Assembly (NCBI RefSeq): GCF_021134715.1
Contig: NC_060024.1
Span: 9,486,001 to 9,550,000 of the forward strand
From: Daphnia pulex
Lineage: Eukaryota; Arthropoda; Branchiopoda; Diplostraca; Daphniidae
DNA: 64,000 bases
Direction of reading: 5' to 3'
Position 1 is the stretch's first letter. Every line of letters begins with the position of its first letter. Below the pieces are notes generated by a model, which saw only the letters and a list, made by a program, of their open reading frames with translations, did not search any database and was not told where the DNA came from. Below, one piece after another: positions 29,423 to 51,109 of the stretch. The position numbers and the translations under genes were made by a program.

Positions 29423-32400
29423 TCAGTTCCTTGACGATCGACGGTACAAATACAAATAACCGAGTTCAAAGGGCGGGTTTTCAGAAACAGCCACTTTTTC
29501 ATCGTTGTAAATTACCCAGCGCCCATCCCGTTTAATGTGACAAACGTAGTGTCCAACGTTTGTAGATGTTCCCATGTGAGAAATAAAGGCAGCCAATTCA
29601 TACACTAAAGATGATGCAAATTGATTATCATACTCAGTTATGGTGAAACTTTTTTTAATACCAGGCGGGCCATCTGAGAACGTTGGTTCCGAAACGGTAG
29701 GTGCATTTGCAGGAGTTGCGGAAAGATCTGGTGTAAAGTCATCGCTATTAATTTCATCAGGATGCGAAAATATCCAGTCGGCTGCTCGTTCCACATTATT
29801 ATCCGTATTTTGCAGGGCCTTAACGCATTGTGAACGACTGAAACCCATCGACTGCAGCATAGCAACGCCTTCTTCGTTTGGTTTAAAGGTCACTGCAAAA
29901 TATTTGATCAAAATTAGCTAGAAGTTGCTTCTTATAACTGCGGAAATAAATAACATTTACCTGATGCAGAAGATGGTGGTGGAGCAAGGAAGTCAGGATC
30001 GTCCATGTGTTCCATGATCCACTGAGTAGCAGCCTCCAGTCCTCTACCATGAGTAAGAGTAGCTGCACGTTTGCAAGCGGCCACAGGAAATCCCATTTCT
30101 GTCAAAGATTCCACTACGGCCAAATCAATTGCTGGCTCAGCAACTGCTTCACTAGCTTTATCCCAAAATATAAATTTTAGACATTTGGTAGCAAGAGTTA
30201 ATTATTTAGTTGAAATAACTGACCAGAAACTTGATCAGACATTAGAATTTCGTCCGGCTGCTGACCACTGGCTTTCATGAAAGATAAATCAAGTATATGG
30301 GGAATTTCAACGGCAACGTCAAGCTTCACTGGAGTCCAGTCTTCAGCCAAAGTAAATTTCCGTAATTGAATCCACAAAAAGTCTGGGAAAGTAGCTAACT
30401 TTGTGATCCTGTAAGAATTTAAAAATTTAGAACTTCGGACAAATTATTCAAATTTTATATACTGGCATACATACTTGAGAGCAGTTGTTTTGCCACTGAT
30501 AGCAGTGCTGTAGAAATTCTGAACTTCTTCTGGACGGACTAAAGCTTCCAAACAAGATTGCAGAGTGACTTTCGGGCGCACTACATCATCCGACTTCCTG
30601 CACAGTAACAATGTAAATAAAAATAATTTAAAAAATTTCGTTTGTAATTTATAGAATGAGAAACGTACAATGGTTGGCCGGTAGCCAAAGCTGCCTTTTT
30701 CTGTTCATTATAAAGGCGAACTTCTTCCATGTTAGATGCGGTTTCAAGTGGGACTGGTACCGGTAAATTATATTCAGATCTAAATGCATGAATTATAATC
30801 AGAACATCAACACCCAAAATCACACAACGTTATTTATACCTGTGTGTGTAACGAACTTGGGCAGACGCGAGGCACTGTAATCGTTCTTCCACACGAAACT
30901 TGAAGCTCTCGGCCGGACTGACTGTAGATTTTGGATGAACTCGGATTTGCCGCTAATGAAATAAATGTAACGTTCGGAGAGTTTCCCATTTTATGCAACA
31001 TCAACTTAACTGAACATGTTTAAAAATAGTAGCAACTAATTTTTCATACTTCTGTGACGTTGATCAAATGAAGTAAGAATTCCACTGCATCTTGTTGCCG
31101 TTTAGTTGAAAATTCAGGGTGGCCTTTACCAATCAGAGATTTAAACATCGAGGGTTTAATACCCTGCTGATACTGAATTTCGACATCGGGAACAGGGACG
31201 GAATAACGTCCAGAAAGAATTCCAACAGCCAACTTCGCCCTGCAAAAGCTAATGTCAGAAACTTTATTTTTAAAAACTTAGTAGGAATACTGACATTTGA
31301 ACGTTGAAATCTTGAAACGCGTTAGTATCAGCGGAACCAAAAATTGCTTTGCTGTCTTCGAAAAATCTAGAAATATATTCGTTTAATTTGTAAATCACAT
31401 CAATGTTTTTCAAGTTTTCACACGTACCTTTCCTGAAACGCAGGAACAGTGAAAAGTACCTGAATCACGCTATTAAGATAACAAGAATTTCCAAGATTAG
31501 CTAATCCTGTATAACCCGGTCCAAACAAAGGAGTTAATGATTTCCCGGTTTCTTGAATAGAGGCCCATTCGCCTACTCGTTGGTTCAAATCAATTTCTAA
31601 TTCGGCCATTGATTTGTCTGTCTAAAAGAGAATAAACAGAAAGATTTATAAAACCATATTTTGAAATAAAATTACAAAGCTATTACTTTCTTCATTCCTT
31701 CCATGTTGATACCAAAGTGGGAAAGATGCTGTTTTAAATATGGATCCTCAACCATGTCATCTTCGGCATAGCTATATACATCTGCTTTACCGTCCCCTGA
31801 GATCGTGCCCAACTTAACAGCTAATGGATACCCTAAAAATGATTTGTTATGTAATAAAAGATAATCAATCTACTGAATGAAATATATTTTTAAAAATCTT
31901 ACCAGTAGCTTGGTAATGCTCAAGGGCATGATTGTTGCCACCAGTTCCATCAAAGAATTTGCGGCCACATAATAAGGTTCCATCAGAAAGATTAAGCCAA
32001 AGGTTTTCAGTTTTGTCACATTTGGAGCATTGCCACCCATTTGGTGGAACTTTAACACCATTTTGTAACTGTTCAAGTTTTTCGGCAAACTTTGACACCA
32101 CTCTATTTTCTCCATCCCATGTTGATTCAAGTGCTGACAATTCCTCTAAGTAACTAGCACTTGAAGCAGCAAGAATACCTTGAACACTATTTTCCAACTG
32201 AGTAAAATTATTAATAATTAATATAGAAAATAAAAATTTTACATGAACAATATATACTTCAGTTGGTAGATTAGGTTGTGGGAGTGGAATTTCTTTTGGA
32301 CCAGGAAAAATAGCAATTGAATTTTTGTCTTCGTATTCATATTTGGGAGCATTTTCTATCGGAAAACCACCTTCTATACCAATAGCCAACCTAGTAATTT

Positions 32401-32816
32401 TCTTTTCAGGTTCCAATTCATTCTTGTCTTGAGGAATCAATTTCTTAATTTTTTTCAGGTGAAGGAAAATTTGGTTTCCAGTTTTGTTTACATGGTAATC
32501 CACATAATCTTGGCCATACCCCAAAAAAGTGTTGAGGCACACATACAATCCTGTTTCCGATTCCTTGAATATATATTAGAATAAGCAATCATCAGCAAGT
32601 GAATTCTAATTAGTAACAAAAATAGAAATCCAGCATATGGATGGCGACAGCATCACCACACTAAAAGCGATCACATGCACGAAACCAACATAACATATTT
32701 ACCGGTGTGTCGAAGGAAAAAACACATTCATCCTTAAAAACTTTATCCCCTGCCTTAGGTTTTCTGACAAAAGACAAATAAGGTTTCAGCATTTCATTTA
32801 TATTCAAATCTTCCAT
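29423..32816 (-). CDS. USP5: ubiquitin carboxyl-terminal hydrolase 5 (isopeptidase T)
   Basis: USP5 cuts free polyubiquitin chains from their unanchored end and recycles ubiquitin in cytosol and nucleus. The minus-strand gene starts MEDLNINEMLKPYLSF at 32816 and has about a dozen exons. In order: an N-terminal zinc-finger-like region; the ZnF-UBP domain (WQCSKCDKTENLWLNLSDG, GGNNHALEHYQATG); the Cys box GLANLGNSCYLNSVIQVLF with the catalytic cysteine (about 31490); KRQQDAVEFLLHL; two UBA domains (LTEMGFPVAACKRAATLT and LQSMGFSRSQCVKALQNT); and the His box GTSTNVGHYVCHIKRDGRWV with the catalytic histidine. UBA domains inserted within the catalytic core are characteristic of USP5/USP13. The presence of both catalytic residues argues for an active enzyme. 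It ends YLYRRSSRN. Confidence 0.96.
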
Positions 32817-33853
32817 TTTCTAAGGTTTGTATTCGGGAACTCCTGAACTGTCCTGTCAGTCTGTCACTTCAGTCGTTCAGTCTCACTTTTTGAGAGGGAA
32901 CTGTCGTCGTCTGCAAGAGCTGGACGAACAATGTGCCGCGTGAAAAAATCAAGCGCTGTCGAAAATTTTTTCGAGCGCGTAGCCTAGCGTACAAGCGTAC
33001 AGACGAGATCAATGTTCATTGTAATTTGTAAAGGTAAGGTAACTGTACTAACTGAGACAATGCAAATAAATTTTAATCTTTACTTCCAAATAGATGCAAC
33101 GAACCAAAACATGAATGTATGAAACTAACAGAAATAATAGCGCTTTCAGAGTTCAGACTAACCGGTAACCAATATATTATTTTATACATAAGAAAAAAAA
33201 AGTTTTGTTTACGTTTAAAATTATGTGCGGACGTGATTCATATAATCTATTAGTACCTGTGAAAATGGTCATGTCATGGAAAATCTTACACATCATTGCG
33301 GGTGCGGTGTGCGGACAGAGAAGGACCAGAAGGACGTTTCAGGAGGATTTTATTGATTTAATCATTTCAAACCATTATGTTTGAAAAAATTTTTAACTTT
33401 AGATTTTCTACATAGAATTATTAATTCTACTTCCCTACAAAATTATAAATTACATTAATTGTCAAAGTTTATTCAGAACCAAATTAACACACTGATCTCT
33501 TGTAACATGAAATGTCCAATGTCTTTGTTGAATAGATTTTCGGATTTTCCTCATTGATGGTGCTGTAAATAAATGAACATTCAAGATTCAATATTATTAA
33601 CATGCTGAACGGCTGAACCTGTGATTAATAAGGCGATTTTATTTTAGACAAACATCAGATGTGCAAACACTCTTTAATCTTAAAGAGTGACTTACTATAA
33701 AATTATTAACAAAATAAATTTGATGCAAAACAAATACTTGGTTTTATGTCAAAATGAAATCACAGCATTGGTCAATGTATAGCCAGTTTTGATGAGGGAG
33801 TGTAGGGCTAGATGTTTTAAAACTGGGATATATACATATATGCAGTCGGCACA
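32817..33853. other. intergenic region, USP5 promoter side
   Basis: The first 200 bp beside the USP5 start are GC-richer and presumably hold its promoter. The rest, to 33,853, is AT-rich and includes the 3' UTR of the next gene. I see no exon. Confidence 0.45.
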
Positions 33854-34699
33854 TTAGTCTTTGGGGTAGATCGCTTGAAGCCAAGGCCTCGGAATATATC
33901 TACTGCCGTCATATCGTTCAAAGTATTCTTCCAAGTTGGGGTGAATGACATGAACATTTGTTAATAGTTGTAGATTCTCATCTGGAGTGTATGTGAATTG
34001 TGGATTGATGCGATCTCTTGTATCAATGGCAATCAAATAGTTTGGCTGATTTTGTTCTTTAGTTTTATAAAAGTCTTTTAAATATTCTGCTGGAGCTTGG
34101 GCTTTATAATCCCATCCAACAATAACCCCCCGTAACTGTTTGTGTTTATGTAAAACAACATCCCCTATTCTAAAATGTATATCAGGAGATCTTGAATAAC
34201 GAGGTACAGTTGAACTTGCAAACATATTGTTTTGGATATTCCTGTATTCCAATACTTCTATTGCTGGGGATTCACCAGGTAAGTTATCTTGTTGTCCAGG
34301 AGACCCTTAGTATTTGATTCAATAATAGGTTGCAAATGAAATAGGTTAATAAATAAAATTACAATAATCAGTAGCCTTGAGATGGCCTTCTTACCTCTCA
34401 TATCTTCTAATAAAAAGAGGATACTTTCCCAACACTTTGATCCATAAAGAGTAAGTGAACCCTGACAGCTATCCATGAATTCCATTATTGCTTTCAGTAC
34501 GGGACGAGGTTGTCGGAATTCATGGGACAACCAAAACTGAAAAGGTACGACTAACAGCTGCACAAAAAGGTAAACAATAAAAGGAAAAGTGTTTTTAGTT
34601 GTGCAGGAGAACAAAAATAATTCACTTTAATTTATAAATACAATGTTTACTTACCAACAAGCAGAGCTGCACAGTATCTCGCCGAGTTAGTCTTGGCAT
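33854..34699 (-). CDS. YccV/HspQ-like (hemimethylated-DNA-binding) domain membrane protein
   Basis: Three exons, 34655-34699, 34395-34557 and 33854-34305, sum to 660 nt, or 219 residues. The N-terminus MPRLTRRDTVQLCLL plus LLVVPFQFWL reads as a signal peptide or signal anchor. The C-terminal about 120 residues form a YccV-like domain: FRIGDVVLHKHKQLRGVIVG, then NYLIAIDTRDR, and HPNLEEYFERYDGSRYIPRP. The domain is named after bacterial HspQ/YccV; in animals it also forms the C-terminal part of FBXO21. The short animal form with a hydrophobic N-terminus has no role that I know. The domain is seen directly; location in the secretory pathway is inferred. Confidence 0.85.
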
Positions 34700-35103
34700 T
34701 TTAGAATGGTTAAACTATTCAACCAACAACGTAATATAAAACAATCCAAATTTTTTTGAAAGTACACGTCATGCATACTCCTTTAGGGTCCGCCCACTTG
34801 TTTGGTTGAATAACTCGGAAGTCCCAACACGCGAAACAGGGACGCCAAATCTACAACGGAATCAAAATAGACTAAAGAGTCAAATCAGGTTAATCAATAG
34901 TTCAATAAATCAATACTAAAGAAAGGAGAAAACAATTAACAAGGCAACTGTACAAGATTACAAGCTTAAGTTGCAAAGGTGACAGTATTTATAAAAATAT
35001 ATATTGTAATATGAACGCCGAATGCGGTTACCATGTTACCTACTGACAATGTGTAATTGCTACACTCTACAGCGCATCAGTATTGAAAAAACATGTGAAA
35101 TTA
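34700..35103. other. intergenic region
   Basis: Promoter side of the YccV-domain gene and 3' UTR of MBTPS2. No exon or repeat was recognised. Confidence 0.4.
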
Positions 35104-36857
35104 CTACAAAAATAAAGTGAGAACACCAAACGTAATATTGATGACAACCAGAGAAGTCCCCAAAAACACCAGGGCATATTGAGTTTGTCGTTTCATAGAA
35201 ATACTTCCTCGCCCTTCGAACGCTATTTCACTAAGCGCACCCACAATATGGTGGCCATCCATAAAGATGCACGGGACTACATTTAAAACTGCCAATCCAG
35301 CGGAGAAGGAAGAAATGTACCTTAACAGATGCTCAATAAAATTAATAAATTGGGGACCAATAAATATTCTGGGCACATAATCGGATACGTAAACAGAGAG
35401 ATAAATTTCATTAGGCAGGCCTGCAAAGAGAACAGGATCAGCACTTTTTCGTTTGACTATAATTAGTCTTGAGGAATCAGTTTCATTCACGGATTCTGAA
35501 TGAAATGATGGCATAAGGCAAGATTGGTTAACTGATGAGCAACCTTTATGGTTGGAACACCAAGCTGAAGATAATTGGGAAACTTCTCTGGCTCTTAAAC
35601 AGTGATATTTTTTGGGGACAAAATTGGGTGATGAAAGGAAGCATAAATGTGATCTACTTAATTCGGAATCATTACAACAGCCCAATTGATCACTAGACGA
35701 TGAACTAGCAAGATATGAATTATCGAGGCAGAAACCTGAAGATTCGAGTAAAACAGCAGTCAAACATAGCCTCCAACTTTCGACCCCTGTAACGCGGCAG
35801 TCGTTGATTTGAGTTAACTGGTCCCCAACTTGAAAATCATGATGACCATCTGTAGAATACTACGTATTAATAGTAAAATTATTTTTCAAGTTTACCGAAT
35901 AGGCGGACAGCAAATACTGTAATCATTATTTCAGTTAATGACATACCGAATTTAAATTGACAACAGACACTCCAGCTCCGGATTGGAATAACGGTATCAA
36001 TAAGATGGGAAGCATCATCAAAACCGCAAAAGCCATCGCTGACAGAACGATGTTGTGCCACACCTGTAAGTCAATATTTGAAAAAGTGCTGAATTATTTT
36101 ATTTTTTAAAAAAGGACATTACCCCAGCACAATATATTTTGAGTTGCTTCCAAGGTGAGAGACCAACCACATTACTTGTCGGTAACTCAACAAAAGCGGC
36201 CGGAATAATTAGCCAAAGAATTAGGCCGATGCTCACCAATGGGACCTGGTCGCTATTAAGAAAAAAACAAAACAATCCAATCAATAGTTAAAAAGAGCTT
36301 AAATAATACAGGATAAAGTAAGTGATAATACCTAACAGCAGCTATAGCATGACCTGCCTCATGAACAACAGTACACACTAGAAGTGTAATTAAATAATAT
36401 GGTAGATCATTTGAAGGTAAATTTACTCCTGGAAGAACTGGTTGAAGCATGGCTTCTTCTTTCTTGCTATCCATCATATTTGCAAAACTTACTAGAGCTG
36501 TGCTACCCAAGAGTATCAAAGAGGGAATGCAAAGCAAAAGTGTAATAACTGTCCCAATATTATACCATTTACTCAAAAACTTCAACCTCATCATTGCCCA
36601 ACTGCATAGAGCTTTGTTAAACATTGATGTTGTCCATCGCACATTCATAAAATCAATTTGAACAGGAAACCTGTTTAAAAAACTTGCATATCTTTGTGAA
36701 TTTTTCCCCTAAACGGTTAAAAAGGTTTGAAGGAAAAAAAAATTACATGTTAGCTGATACACTAAAACCTGTTTTTATTTACCTTCAAGTACCTATCAAG
36801 GTAATAGAAGAATGTGTGTAGGAGGATTACAGACCCGAGAACAGTTGTGACATCCAT
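35104..36857 (-). CDS. MBTPS2: site-2 protease (membrane-bound transcription factor peptidase)
   Basis: S2P is an M50 intramembrane zinc metalloprotease of the Golgi. It makes the second cut that frees SREBP and ATF6 from the membrane. The minus-strand frame starts MDVTTVLGSVILLHTFFYYL at 36857. The metal site VCTVVHEAGHAIAAVR supplies HExxH (about 36350). The second metal-binding motif is VVPCIFMDGHH, where human S2P has LDG; the Asp is kept. Between the two lies a Cys-rich luminal stretch of about 150 residues with spaced Cys, as in the family. Several hydrophobic segments are visible, and the C-terminus (VVINITFGVLTLFL) is one of them. Length and order fit the family. Confidence 0.94.
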
Positions 36858-37847
36858 AATTTTAAATACAAACTTATAAGGACTGTATTATTTTAGAAGA
36901 AAACATTGGTTTTTGTCCTTGATCGATATCTTCTGATTCTTTCACTAATTCCAATTAATTCGAATGTCAACTATCGACAAAACTATTTTGGAATCATTGA
37001 TTTATATTCCAAAAGACTATTTGATAACTGGTATATATGATTTTAAAAACAACTTGACAGTTTTCTTCTGAATTTTCAAACCATTTTAGACCTATGGATC
37101 ACCAACATTTGTTTGATTTCGTTTGTCACTTAAGTTTTAGTGTACATGTGCAGCTACTGCAGCACCATCACACTCTCAACAGTAAATATGCAGCAGACTA
37201 ATTCAAATGAAACGAAAATGGGAAATGCAAGGTTGCCATGCCAATTCGAAATATCAAATTCTTCTGCTTATCGTGCATTCGTGCTTGTTAAGATTTTTTC
37301 TTAGACAAAGCGGACAAAGAAAGAAACATAAAATCAATGGTTTGTGGTTTCCCTCTTTTTTTAAAACATTTTACAATTGATTTTATTTATTTACGTCCAT
37401 AACTTTTTAAACCTTTAAGCGACCGGGGTTTATATCTCAACTTTTTCAAGAAGAACTACAGAAAATCACAAACATTAAAGGTTTCAAATGAATAGAAGAA
37501 AAAAAACCTGAGAAATATTTTACCAATCTAACACAGTATAGTCAGGGACATAAGATCTTTATTGTCTTGTTTGTTTGTTTTTTTTCGTTCACACTGTCCA
37601 CTTACAATTCTTTAAAAAATCATACACACACATTTGGGAGAAAATATGGGCACTGAACCCGATAGCAAAAGAAAAGGGGTTAAGAAACAACGAGTTTGCA
37701 GTGTTGGACAAGAGAGTATAACAGTTCTCCTTTATCTATTATTGTTTAAAAATAGGCAGAGCGATAAATTCAATCAAATGGCATCAAAAGATGATTGATT
37801 CGATTTCAATTTTGCAAGTGAGAGAGGATTTTCTTTTAGACACTCAC
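36858..37847. other. intergenic region, Sin3A 3' side
   Basis: AT-rich with poly-A/T runs, and no exon is supported. It holds the MBTPS2 promoter near 36,860-37,000 and the Sin3A 3' UTR from 37,847 downwards. Confidence 0.4.
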
Positions 37848-46178
<8,331 letters not shown>

Positions 46179-48834
46179 TCTCAATCCAGCTGTAGGGCAT
46201 TGCTTAGACAGCCGACTGTAGAAGAACACAAATCACAGACAGTTAGTAAACAAATCCCACTGGACGCCAGCAATGCAGTTTTCAGAGTCATTTTTATTTT
46301 TAAGCTAAATACACTTTTTGCAGAGCTGCGTCTGTTGCTCAGCGGACGGATCGATTATTCAACTAACCCGGGAGTCTTCTTCCTCGGGTCTCAACACAAA
46401 TATCGATCCCACCGCCTTTCCCGCCCAAAGAGAAACGACAACATTGCTGCCGGACAAAGGAAATCGGGAATTTACAGACAACAACTGGATTTAAAGAAAT
46501 ATTAACTGAAATTTGTTGCTGCAAATAAATTTAAAAAGACAGTTTTGTTCATTTAAAAGGGATGTTCGAAATTAAACGTCAATTGCCACGAGATTTCAAA
46601 TGCTTTCCGGAAATAGTATGTGGGAGACGGAGTATACTAAATATGGCAACGTTGCGGTCCCACTAAAACCGCTTTTAGACCATTCAGAACGGACTTGTAC
46701 CTATCAATAGACACGTTCAATCAACAAAAATCCCGTTTTCGTCATGCATCCAACAACCTCTGTAACAATGAAAAAATAGCGATATTCCACTGTTTTCCCT
46801 CTGAAACCATTATCATAGACTTTACTTTGCAGCAGAACTAACGCAGACTAAACACTGGAGGAAATAGTGGATGCGAAGCGCTTCGATAATAACGCCGACC
46901 TAAGTGGACCGACTCCATATTGGGTAGAATTCGAAGGGAGACGCACAACCTCAGAACAGCTGTGAAGCGGTTTGAAACCGATTTCTTATTGGCTCATCGA
47001 AAGGCGAAAAAGAGCGGTCTCCGCTTCACTTTGGCCAGCAATGAGCACAGGAATGCCGTACACAACACACGTCACATCACATAATAAGACATTTCTTTTG
47101 CTACAAGTTTTCAAGTCTCACGGGACTTAAAAACTCTTCCTCTGTTCAAATCTAGATCATTACAATTCCATGTCAACCATTTGTTATCAAGTAAATTATG
47201 TTAAAAGAATGGGAAATGAAAGACGAGCAATCACGACCAAGACACGACTAAAATGAACGAGTCGATTACGAGAAATCAAAGAAAACGTAAGGTCAATGAA
47301 GGTCACCTTTAAGCAGCGTAAATGAATGGTGAATGTCCATGTGAAGAAACTATGAAAACCGAAGATCGAAAGTTTCACACAACGCCGACGCTTACACTGT
47401 GTTTCTGCTTAAAGCAGCAGTAGTACTAAAAGAGAAACTATGGCCGTCGTTTTTCCCCCTCTCGTTTAAGCTCGGATAGTTCCAAGAAACTATCGCCGGA
47501 TTGAGTACACTAACGGTCGAATCACGTGAAACTCGAGTTGCAAACCCTTTACTCAATTTAATTCACGATGAAGAAGAAATGGCGTTCACTTTCTTCAGGA
47601 ATCTCTCACTATGCCACACAGAGAGCAGAGGCAAACATGTACACACACACGTCGTCTGGGATCTCTCACAACTAGGTGACGACGACCCAGAGGCTTTTCA
47701 CTGTAGTGCTCTTTCGAAGAGTGACTCGAATTTGCTGGCGTCTGAAACTACCGACACTACTCGCCATGCCTGATACGGAGCGACTAGTGCTGGCGCTGGA
47801 AACCATCAACAATCGATCGCGTTAAGACTTGTAACTCTGATAACAATATTCGCCGCTCGTTCTCATGTCACTTGCGATAAACACAATTTCGAAATGTGGA
47901 AAATGACGTTTTATTTCGATTTTTAAAAAACTCTAAAAATGCGAATAAACTAGTTGGTAAACCGGCAATGCTGCACTATCGGGATGCAGCGAAACGAGGG
48001 GTTGGGTGTTGTTTGGGAGAGGGGGTAGAGAGGCCTGGCCTGCCTGCTCTCAAAAGGTCCGGAAACGCGTAGCCTGAGGGAGGTAAGAAAATCCAGAATG
48101 ATGGGGTTGGGTAAAGGGACACAAACCATCAGCTGTGTTGCCACGCTCAAACAGCCCAAGTTCGATCCTAGAGAGCTCAACACATACTAAACGATCATGT
48201 CTTTCTATAATTAACGTCAAAACCGTACTTTATTTGACTTACGCGATTAACAGGTTTTGATAACGATAAAACGACGCTGAAACATTCCCATTCCATCAAA
48301 TAAACATCTTGCGTGAACTTGCAAATTCTTCGTGATGCCGTGATGCCCAAGAAAACCATTAACGAGATGAATAACGAATAAAGTCGAATAACTTACCAAA
48401 AGAGAGAAAATGTTGCTAGTTAAGTCTCTAGTTGATCAAAGATCACTCAAGCATGCTTCTTAAAGTGAGAAAAATCACTGAAATTCACCAACAATTGAAA
48501 TACACGTTAGTTGTTTAAGAGAGGAACAGAGGTATTAACTGGCCAGACGACGAATGATGGCGGCGAGATGGGAAAATACAGCAGGCGCTGTTTGAAAGCG
48601 GGAAGTTATGTTCAAACTGAATAGGAAAATGGCCATCTATCGTACAGTACTAAAAGCTATTTTTTTTTCACGAAAATCTTTAATCCATCTATCACGTTCA
48701 GAATCACGAATTTGATAAAACATAAACATACGAATTTGATAAAAAGACATAAAATAATAATAACAGCATAATTTAAACGTATATATGGTGTATTTCAATA
48801 CAGCAAAAATTATTTAGAATTGAGAGCCATTGCA
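46179..48834. other. Sin3A 5' UTR intron and promoter region
   Basis: On the minus strand an acceptor at about 46216 precedes a UTR segment leading to the Sin3A ATG. A matching donor (GTAAGTTATTC) near 48395 suggests a non-coding first exon at about 48396-48560 and a UTR intron of about 2.2 kb. No coding exon is supported in between. The first-exon position is inferred. Confidence 0.45.
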
Positions 48835-49581
48835 TTAGAATTTTAAGTCTTTGATAGCTTGAGGTAGATCTGGAAGTTTAATATCTTTTATCTGCTGAGG
48901 AATGTTGGGTAAATTAGGAAGATTCACATTCTTGAGGCTAATAAGCCCTGCTTCTGATTTTTCTAGTTTATTTTGATCTTCTATCCGACTTAAAATTTCA
49001 GACATGTTGGTCTCCAAAACCATTCCTCCCATGACTAACTCATTCAAGATGTAATGAACCTAGAAGATATCAAAATAGTAGAAAATTAAAAGACAATTGA
49101 CAAGTGAAGGAATAAATAAATGTACCTTATCCACATGGAATATCAAATCCAGTTCACAAACATTTTCAAAGCAGCGATCCAAGGTTTCAACAAATACCTG
49201 AATGAGATCTAGTATACCTAACTCAGATTCAGAGGAATCAACACAGAACACAAAATATAAAGTAGCATAATGGCGATAGATCAATTTATAGTCAGATCCT
49301 CCTATCAAACTGAAATTCAGAATTAAAAACTATTTTTATAACAAATTATAACTAAACATACCTTCCACCTTCAAGGAAATTACAGACATTATCATCGCGC
49401 TTACTAACAAGCTGAAAAGTTTCACGAACAATCTGCTGTTGCATGTCTTCATTCTGTCACAACTTCACTTGTTAGTTTCAATAGTATAAAGCGCCTAAAC
49501 GTTTTCAACTTACAAAATATTGGTAGAATTTGGATAAACGAGGTTTTCCATGATTGTTAAACACGAGTATAGCTTTGATCA
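48835..49581 (-). CDS. AP3S: AP-3 complex subunit sigma
   Basis: The small subunit of the AP-3 adaptor, which sorts cargo from endosomes to lysosome-related organelles. The minus-strand frame starts MIKAILVFNNHGKPRLSKFY at 49581 and continues over short introns with QQIVRETFQLVSKRDDNVCN, YRHYATLYFVFCVDSSESEL, LDLIQVFVETLDRCFENVCE and MGGMVLETNMSEI. This is the full clathrin-adaptor sigma fold of about 150 residues. The C-terminal extension of about 40 residues (NLPNLPNIPQQIKDIKLPDL) is typical of sigma-3 and absent from sigma-1 and sigma-2. Confidence 0.95.
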
Positions 49582-50118
49582 TTTCCGAAGAATTAGATTT
49601 CAAGAATGAAACAAGTACTCAGCACACACGATCTGTCAAGACAGACGAAACAAATAACGACAATTAGACATCTTGTGGTCAGATTTAGAACTTTGATTCC
49701 AAAATTTTAAATAAATAAATAGGAAATGTCAATGTCAGTCATAATGAAATATTTATTTTGGATAGTCGGACATTACTCGCAGGTTTAATTTTCATACATT
49801 GACTTTGTCCTTAATGTCACGACCGTAACGTGTCAATCGTCTGTTGCACAATAAGACGTCATATTAGCATTGCAGCATAGACATGTCCCAACATGTCCGC
49901 GGTTTTAAGATGTACCCTTTACGATTTGCGTGTTAGAAGGAATTATACGAGACTTGCCATGTTAAGGCTTATTTGCACAGATACACTTTATACTTTTCAG
50001 ACAGTTAAACAAAGACTCAGAATAGCCTTGACAATGCAACTTGTATTCACTCTTTACATATGAATGGTATCTTAGATGAAGTACAATAAGGTGCAGCCAG
50101 GCCAAACTGCATATTTCT
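49582..50118. other. intergenic region between AP-3 sigma and RpS27
   Basis: AP-3 sigma promoter side and RpS27 3' UTR. No exon was recognised. Confidence 0.4.
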
Positions 50119-51109
50119 TCAATGTTGTTTCCTGCGGAAAGAGCAGCCTGAATAGAAAACGATTTGATTAGTTTTGCAAAGAAACTAACATGAATTCTGT
50201 TTAACATTCTACACTGCTACTTTCAGGAGACATCAAGATTATTGTTATATTGAATCATTTACCTTCAGTCAACCTGGCTCGTCCACCAGTTGGTTGACAC
50301 AACACTGCTGAGCAGCCAGCACACACCACAACAGTCTGTGCATGGGAGAAAACCGTGGTGATCTTGTAACAGCCTAGGAACAAAGAAATGTATCACAACA
50401 AACATCATATACTGGTGTTTGAGCCATGTCTATAAAAAATATAAAATTAGACTGCCCCAGCTCACTTTGTGAATAACCCACTACAAATTTATCAATTCCC
50501 TTTACAATAGGTAATGCCTATTTTATTCATTTGTGTGAATTTCTCAAAACTGTTATGTCATTTTATCCATTCAGTTCTGCCAAGAATTTCCAAATAATGT
50601 TGCACTTTTTTTCTTCCAACTAATTCATATGAGAAAAAGCTGGACTATCATATGTGCATTCAAACAATCCCCGATGAGGTGTAGTTGCCTGGCAAAATTG
50701 ATTTCATGAAATTTTAAGATATCAGATTATAGTTACCAGGGCACTTGACATCCATGAAATAACTGTTGGGATGTTGAACCAAACGCTTCAGCTTGTGCCG
50801 CCTGCGCTCCTCTTCCGGAGTAGGATGCAACAAATCACGTGCGAGCTGAAAATAAAAATTAACTCAATTAAGAGACGAAAAATCTTGTTTTTCTGTACAC
50901 AGGAAGACATTTTTTTCAAGATAAAGATGGCCGCCATAGGGCCTCATGCGAGGGCACATGGCCCAATAAGAAGTAATACACGAGATCGACAAAGGAAATT
51001 TAAGAAGAATTATTGCAAGTACAAAACTTATTCGCTATTAGGTGAAAACAATTTGAGGATATCGTCAAACAACACAGAAAATATTTAAATTAAAGGGACT
51101 CACGGGCAT
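50119..51109 (-). CDS. RpS27: 40S ribosomal protein S27 (eS27)
   Basis: eS27 is a small zinc-ribbon protein of the 40S subunit. The first coding exon holds only ATGCCC (51104-51109) before GTGAGT. The rest reads [20 protein letters not shown], then [49 protein letters not shown] and CSFRRKQH, with stop at 50119-50121. The four zinc cysteines (CPGC and CAGC) are present. Length, about 84 residues, matches the family exactly. A pyrimidine-rich CTTCTTTTC on the minus strand, upstream of the ATG, could be a 5' TOP start, as expected for a ribosomal protein gene; that is inference. Confidence 0.96.

Noticed and set aside
50771-51088. A 105-residue + strand frame over RpS27
   Set aside because: It covers an RpS27 exon and intron on the other strand and matches no family.
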